Shown in pieces: positions 31,084-34,767 of a DNA stretch of 34,767 bases (its first letter is position 1; each line of letters begins with the position of its first letter). The DNA is from Clostridiales bacterium UBA6468 (GTDB lineage: Bacteria > Bacillota > Clostridia > Oscillospirales > Oscillospiraceae): the NCBI GenBank assembly GCA_002436765.1, contig DJNI01000033.1, forward strand, positions 209 through 34,975. Direction: 5' to 3'. The notes below the pieces were generated by a model. That model was not told the origin of the DNA. It did no database searches and saw nothing but the letters and a program-made list of their open reading frames with translations. The position numbers were made by a program, and so were the translations under genes.

Positions 31084-33086
31084 TTTTTGCACTGGCGGGG
31101 AACCAGAACTGCGGCAAAACCACCCTCTTTAACGCCCTGACCGGCTCCAATCAGCACGTGGGCAATTTCCCCGGCGTTACGGTGGATCAGAAGGCGGGGG
31201 TGATCAAGGGAACCAATCACCAGGTGGTGGACTTACCCGGCATTTACTCCATCCGTCCCTATACCCAGGAGGAGATCGTTACCCGGGATTTTATCCTCAA
31301 ATCCAAGCCCGACGCCATTATCAACATTGTGGACGCCACCAACATGGAGCGCAACCTCTATCTGACGCTTCAGCTTCTGACGCTCCAGGTGCCCACGGTG
31401 ATTGCCCTGAACATGATGGACGAGCTGGTGGGCAACGGCGGCAGCGTGGACGTAAAGAAGATGTCGGAGGCGCTCGGCGTCCCGGTGGTTCCCATTTCCG
31501 CGGCGAAAAATCAGGGCATTACCGAGCTGGTGGACACGCTGATCGACACCGCCTCCCGCCGGGTGACGCCCAAGGTGCAGGATTTCTGCCCCGAGGGGCC
31601 GGTGCACCGGTGCATCCACGCGGTGTGCCACATCATCGAGGATCATGCCCAGCGCATCAACATCGCCCGCCGCTTCTGCGCCATGAAGCTCATCGAGGGC
31701 GAGCAGGACTTTTTCGACGCGCTGGAGCTGAGCCGGAACGAAAAGGAACTGATCGAGCACGCCGTCATCGAGATGGAGCATGAGACCGGGCTGGACAGAA
31801 ACGCGGCGCTGGCGGACATGCGCTATAATTTTATTGAGAAGGTTTGCGGAGAGTGCGTGGTGAAGGCAAAGGAAAGCAAGGAGCACCGGCGCAGTATGCG
31901 CCTCGACAAGGTGCTGACCCATCGGATCTTCGCCATCCCGCTGTTTATTGCGATCATGGGACTGGTGTTCTTCCTGACCTTCAACGTGGTGGGCGCGTTT
32001 CTGTCCGACGTGATGTCCTATGCCATTGACGGACTGACCATTCTGGCCGACCGGGCGCTGACGGTCTACGGCATCAACCCCGTGGTGCACAGCCTGATCA
32101 TTGACGGCATTTTTGCCGGCGTGGGCAGCGTGGTGAGCTTCCTTCCGCTGATCGTGACGCTGTTTTTCTTTCTGTCCATTCTGGAGGACAGCGGCTATAT
32201 GGCCCGGGTGGCCTTTGTCATGGACAAGCCGCTGCGGAAGATCGGCCTTTCCGGAAGGAGCTTCGTGCCCATGCTGGTGGGCTTCGGCTGCTCCGTCCCC
32301 GCCATCATGGCGACGAGAACCCTTTCCTCCAACCGGGATCGGAAAATGACCATTCTGCTGACCCCCTTCATGAGCTGCTCGGCAAAAATTCCCATTTACA
32401 CCCTGTTTGCCGCCGCGTTTTTCCCGGGACATGAGCTGATCGTGATGCCGGCGCTGTACTTCGGCGGCATCCTGATGGGCATTCTGGTGGCGCTGGTTCT
32501 GAAAAATACCGCCTTCAAGGGCAATCCCGTTCCCTTTGTGATGGAGCTGCCCAATTACCGCTTCCCCTCGGCAAAATCCGTGGTTCTGCTGATGTGGGAG
32601 AAGGCGAAGGATTTCCTGACCCGGGCGTTCACGGTGATCTTTCTGGCGACGGTCATCATCTGGTTCATGGGCTCTTTCGATACCCGGCTGAACGTGGTGG
32701 AAAACAGCGCAGACAGCATTCTCGCCGCGCTGGGACGGCTGGTATCGCCCGTCTTTGCGCCCCTGGGCTTCGGCGACTGGCGGATGGTGACGGCGCTGGT
32801 GTCCGGCTTCACCGCGAAGGAAGCGGTGGTCAGCACCTTCGGCGTGATCCTGGGCGTCAGCACGGAGCAGCTTGGCACTGCGCTCCACTCCCTGTTCACC
32901 ACGGCGTCGGCGGCGAGCTTTCTTGCCTTCTGCCTGCTGTACACTCCCTGTGTGGCGGCGGTTTCCACCATCAGGACGGAGCTGAGATCCGGCTGGAAGA
33001 CGGTGGGGATCGTGTTTGCACAGTGCCTGGTTGCCTGGCTGGCGGCATTCGTGGTCTACCATGTGGGGCTGTTGGCCGGGATATAA
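31080..33086 (+). CDS. feoB: Ferrous iron transporter B (FeoB)
   Basis: This 668-residue inner-membrane Fe(II) transporter has an N-terminal GTPase domain: G1 GNQNCGKTT (7-15), switch HVGNFPGVTVDQK, G3 DLPG (51-54) and G4 NMMD (111-114). A helical GDI-like spacer runs to about residue 265. The polytopic domain has two Gate regions, including MLVGFGCSVPAIMATRTL and SGFTAKEAVVSTFGV. Conserved cysteines lie in FGCSVP, MSCSAKIPIY and LYTPCVA. The ATG overlaps the feoA stop by 4 bases, with GAAGGAGGG upstream. No FeoC follows. Expression in iron-poor anaerobic conditions is expected from the family. Confidence 0.97.
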   Translation: MIFALAGNQNCGKTTLFNALTGSNQHVGNFPGVTVDQKAGVIKGTNHQVVDLPGIYSIRPYTQEEIVTRDFILKSKPDAIINIVDATNMERNLYLTLQLLTLQVPTVIALNMMDELVGNGGSVDVKKMSEALGVPVVPISAAKNQGITELVDTLIDTASRRVTPKVQDFCPEGPVHRCIHAVCHIIEDHAQRINIARRFCAMKLIEGEQDFFDALELSRNEKELIEHAVIEMEHETGLDRNAALADMRYNFIEKVCGECVVKAKESKEHRRSMRLDKVLTHRIFAIPLFIAIMGLVFFLTFNVVGAFLSDVMSYAIDGLTILADRALTVYGINPVVHSLIIDGIFAGVGSVVSFLPLIVTLFFFLSILEDSGYMARVAFVMDKPLRKIGLSGRSFVPMLVGFGCSVPAIMATRTLSSNRDRKMTILLTPFMSCSAKIPIYTLFAAAFFPGHELIVMPALYFGGILMGILVALVLKNTAFKGNPVPFVMELPNYRFPSAKSVVLLMWEKAKDFLTRAFTVIFLATVIIWFMGSFDTRLNVVENSADSILAALGRLVSPVFAPLGFGDWRMVTALVSGFTAKEAVVSTFGVILGVSTEQLGTALHSLFTTASAASFLAFCLLYTPCVAAVSTIRTELRSGWKTVGIVFAQCLVAWLAAFVVYHVGLLAGI

Positions 33087-33131
33087 AAAGTCCGCCGTTA
33101 TCCGATTTTTGTGGATAACGGCGGGACTTTT
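33086..33131. terminator. Bidirectional terminator between convergent feoB and sdaA
   Basis: A long stem (33086-33103 with 33113-33131, one bulged G) is bordered by AAAA and TTTT, placed between the feoB stop and the sdaA stop, so it can stop transcription from both sides. Confidence 0.9.
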
Positions 33132-33134
33132 GCG

Positions 33135-34355
33135 TTAATTCTGCTTTTTCCGCCGGTTATACAGCTTGGCGAGGCCGCCCTCGCTGGTTTCCCGGAAGCG
33201 GTGATCCAGATTGACGCCGGTTTCCCGCATGGCGCGGCACACCATGTCGTAGCTGATGTTCCGGGAGCCGGTGAGAAAATAGCTTAAATTGCAGGCGTTC
33301 ATGGCGCGGACGGCGGCCACGGCGTTGCGCTCGATGCAGGGGATCTGCACCAGACCGCAGATGGGGTCACAGGTCAGCCCCAGGTGATGCTCCATGGCGA
33401 CCTCCGCGGCATATTCCACCTGATCCAGATTCTGGTGGTACAGCTCTGCCAGTGCCGCCGCGGCCATGGAGCAGGCGGTGCCGATCTCCGCCTGACAGCC
33501 GCATTCCGCCCCGGAGATGGAGGCGTTGGTTTTGGTCAGATTGCCGATGATGCCGGCGGTGGCAAGCCCCCGGCAAATTTGCGCGTCGGTAAAGCCCTTG
33601 GTCACCTGGGCGTATTTAAGAACGGCGGGCAGTACGCCGCAGGCGCCGCAGGTGGGGGCGGTGACGATGGTGCCGTTGTCCGCGTTCTGCTCGGCGACGG
33701 CGTAGGCGTAGGCGGCGATCATCTGGAATTCCTTCATGGCAGGGTTTTCGTCGCTGGGGTGCTGCTCATACAGGTATTTTGCCTTGCGCTGGACGTTCAG
33801 GCCGCCGGGAAGTACGCCGGTTTTGGAAAGACCCTCGTCGATGGACTGCTTCATGGTCTGCCAGACGTCCAGAAGAAACGCCCAGATCTCCGGCCCCTCG
33901 TTCAGCTCCACGTAGTCGCTGAGGGTCTGAATGTAGCGCCACTTGCAGAAATCGGCGATCTCCGCGAAGGAATGCTCCACGTAGACCTCTTCCCCCTCGG
34001 AATCCGGCTGGCCTGGGATGCGGATGTCGCCGCCGCCGATGGATTCCACCCGCAGCCTGTCCGTTTCCGCCCCGTTTTTCAGAGCGATCAGATCCATGGT
34101 GTTGGGGTGGGCGGGGGCGGGGAGCGTGTCGCCCGAAAACACGATCTCCGTGGGGACGGGGGAGAGAACCTCCCGCAGCACCCGGTCGGTGCCGTGACCC
34201 ACGCCGGTTTTGCTCAGGGAGCCGTAGAGGATCACCCGGAAGCCGTCGGCCTGGGGGTGGGCGCTTTTAAAATAGTTCGCGGCGCGTTCCGGCCCCATGG
34301 TGTGGGAGGAGGAGGGACCTTTGCCGGTTTTGAAAATTTCGCGGATGGATTTCAT
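33135..34355 (-). CDS. sdaA: L-serine ammonia-lyase, iron-sulfur dependent, single chain
   Basis: This 406-residue enzyme deaminates L-serine to pyruvate using a 4Fe-4S cluster. The N-terminal beta-type domain has TGKGPSSSHTMGPERAA (10-26). The alpha-type catalytic domain has APTCGACGVLPAVL, NASISGAECGCQAEIGTACS and LTCDPICGLVQIPCIERN, which include the cluster cysteines. In Bacillus these are two chains (SdaAB, SdaAA); here they are one polypeptide, but with beta before alpha and no ACT domain evident. The ATG at 34355 follows CGGAGG by 7 bases. It has its own promoter and shares a terminator with feoB. It feeds pyruvate from serine during amino-acid fermentation. Confidence 0.95.
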   Translation of the reverse strand: MKSIREIFKTGKGPSSSHTMGPERAANYFKSAHPQADGFRVILYGSLSKTGVGHGTDRVLREVLSPVPTEIVFSGDTLPAPAHPNTMDLIALKNGAETDRLRVESIGGGDIRIPGQPDSEGEEVYVEHSFAEIADFCKWRYIQTLSDYVELNEGPEIWAFLLDVWQTMKQSIDEGLSKTGVLPGGLNVQRKAKYLYEQHPSDENPAMKEFQMIAAYAYAVAEQNADNGTIVTAPTCGACGVLPAVLKYAQVTKGFTDAQICRGLATAGIIGNLTKTNASISGAECGCQAEIGTACSMAAAALAELYHQNLDQVEYAAEVAMEHHLGLTCDPICGLVQIPCIERNAVAAVRAMNACNLSYFLTGSRNISYDMVCRAMRETGVNLDHRFRETSEGGLAKLYNRRKKQN

Positions 34356-34418
34356 GGAAGAACCTCCGAATATCTTGTCTTTACGCCGGAAAAAACGGCG
34401 GGGATCTTTTTCACCTTT

Positions 34419-34447
34419 AGTATAGCAAATCCGGGAGGAAATTACAA
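34419..34447 (-). promoter_or_regulatory. Promoter of sdaA
   Basis: On the complementary strand, TTGTAA (34442-34447), 17 bases and TATACT (34419-34424). The -35 box contains the TAA stop of the 55-residue gene. The leader includes a small hairpin, 34384-34388 with 34396-34400. Confidence 0.72.
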
Positions 34448-34609
34448 TGGGTTTTCCTCCCGGTTTTGCAGCGCCTCCAGGCTCAATTCTCCTGCCAGCT
34501 TGTAAAGGCTGTCGCAGAGCACCTGCTCCAGCGGCAGTCCTGCCCAGGCGGCGACCCGGGAATAAAACAGAGCCACGGCCGGCTCCAGGTACAGCGTAAC
34601 CTTCGTCAT
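34442..34609 (-). CDS. Small 55-residue protein, possibly ribbon-helix-helix-like
   Basis: This short open frame encodes MTKVTLYLEPAVALFYSRVA followed by AWAGLPLEQVLCDSLYKLAG and ELSLEALQNREENPL. The ATG at 34609 has an excellent GGGAGG site with 5-base spacing, which is the main support for expression. A short beta-like N-terminal strand (KVTLYLEP) followed by two predicted helices resembles the layout of small ribbon-helix-helix DNA-binding proteins, but I cannot confirm the family. It ends 86 bases before sdaA on the same strand and may be co-transcribed with it. No toxin gene adjoins it, so an antitoxin role is not indicated. Confidence 0.65.
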   Translation of the reverse strand: MTKVTLYLEPAVALFYSRVAAWAGLPLEQVLCDSLYKLAGELSLEALQNREENPL

Positions 34610-34682
34610 AAGCGCCTCCCGGGATCGAAAAATTTTCTCAAAAACCTCTGCTCCATCCTATGCAGACCCTTGACAATGGTGC

Positions 34683-34688
34683 TATAAT
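34683..34688 (+). promoter_or_regulatory. Extended -10 promoter element of the last gene
   Basis: TGCTATAAT (34680-34688) is an extended -10 element 40 bases before the ATG at 34728. A TTGACA at 34670-34675 lies too close (7 bases) to be its -35 box, so an extended -10 promoter is the better reading. Confidence 0.55.
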
Positions 34689-34727
34689 AGAGTATCAAGA
34701 TCTGGCGTTCTGAGAGGATGAGAAAAT

Positions 34728-34767
34728 ATGGCAAAAGAGAAAAAGGTGGAGCAGATCACCGATATGG
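34728..34767 (+). CDS. proS: Probable prolyl-tRNA synthetase, N-terminal fragment (3' end outside window)
   Basis: Only 13 codons are visible: MAKEKKVEQITDM. The ATG follows GAGAGGATG with about 9-base spacing, and a promoter element lies 40 bases upstream. The peptide resembles the start of archaeal/eukaryotic-type prolyl-tRNA synthetases of Clostridia, which typically begin MAKEKK followed by a short acidic helix with an xxIT motif. That is inference from a very short sequence, and other proteins starting with a lysine-rich stretch are possible. Confidence 0.5.
   Translation, partial: MAKEKKVEQITDM

Noticed and set aside
31233..33062. Leftward open frame of about 600 codons across feoB
   Set aside because: Antisense shadow with histidine- and glutamine-rich composition and no promoter or ribosome site.
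34670..34688. TTGACA and TATAAT as a promoter pair near the right end
   Set aside because: They are only 7 bases apart, too short for sigma-A. The extended -10 (TGCTATAAT) is the better explanation.
1..34767. CRISPR arrays, tRNA or rRNA genes, insertion sequences, T-box leaders and known metabolite riboswitches
   Set aside because: None was seen when reading both strands. No regularly spaced repeats, cloverleaf signatures, transposase motifs or T-box sequence before argS, leuS or proS were recognised, though a covariance-model scan was not possible.

Overview
The window looks like chromosomal DNA from a GC-rich member of the Bacillota, most likely class Clostridia and near the Oscillospiraceae/Ruminococcaceae of the gut. 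This is inference from protein character: the fused NadD-YqeK protein, HrcA/CIRCE-type heat-shock control, single-chain iron-sulfur serine dehydratase, YkpA/YbiT-like ABC-F protein and LeuRS with a KMGKR loop. Coding density is high. Thirty genes can be supported; the first and last are cut by the window edges. No rRNA, tRNA, CRISPR array, insertion sequence or phage gene was recognised.

Layout, left to right. (1) 1-1411: 3' end of mutY overlapping a PHP-family histidinol-phosphatase gene. (2) 1461-3457: a visibly more AT-rich island with a lipoprotein + CPBP membrane protease pair, divergent from a membrane-anchored XRE-type regulator. (3) 3517-6267: a tight three-gene operon of two alpha/beta-hydrolase esterases and an ATP-grasp ligase behind a near-consensus promoter. 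This is the best candidate here for an uncharacterised pathway. (4) 6460-7146: an unrecognised membrane protein. (5) 7224-9137: htpG behind a perfect CIRCE operator. (6) 9348-12733: an ABC-F ATPase and argS, co-directional and 26 bases apart. (7) 12852-13034: rpsU with a full-consensus promoter. (8) 13202-23615: a leftward eight-gene block, smc-ftsY-traX-like-rdgB-yhbY-nadD/yqeK-rsfS-leuS, joining chromosome condensation, protein targeting, nucleotide hygiene, NAD synthesis and ribosome maturation. (9) 23793-25334: a GtrII-like membrane glycosyltransferase, divergent from smc. (10) 25624-29284: a heterodimeric ABC exporter. (11) 29469-30347: a stand-alone E2/CAT-fold protein that has lost its catalytic histidine. 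(12) 30853-33086: feoA-feoB ferrous iron uptake. (13) 33135-34609: sdaA and a 55-residue protein. (14) 34728-end: start of a probable proS.

Most transcription units have recognisable sigma-A promoters, and many end in intrinsic terminators, several of them shared between convergent genes. Translation and ribosome functions dominate (argS, leuS, probable proS, rpsU, rsfS, yhbY, ABC-F). Recurrent themes are asymmetric or decayed active sites: the ABC-F protein, the exporter pair and the E2-like protein. Coordinates and motif positions were counted by hand. Family assignments come from motif recognition, not database searches.
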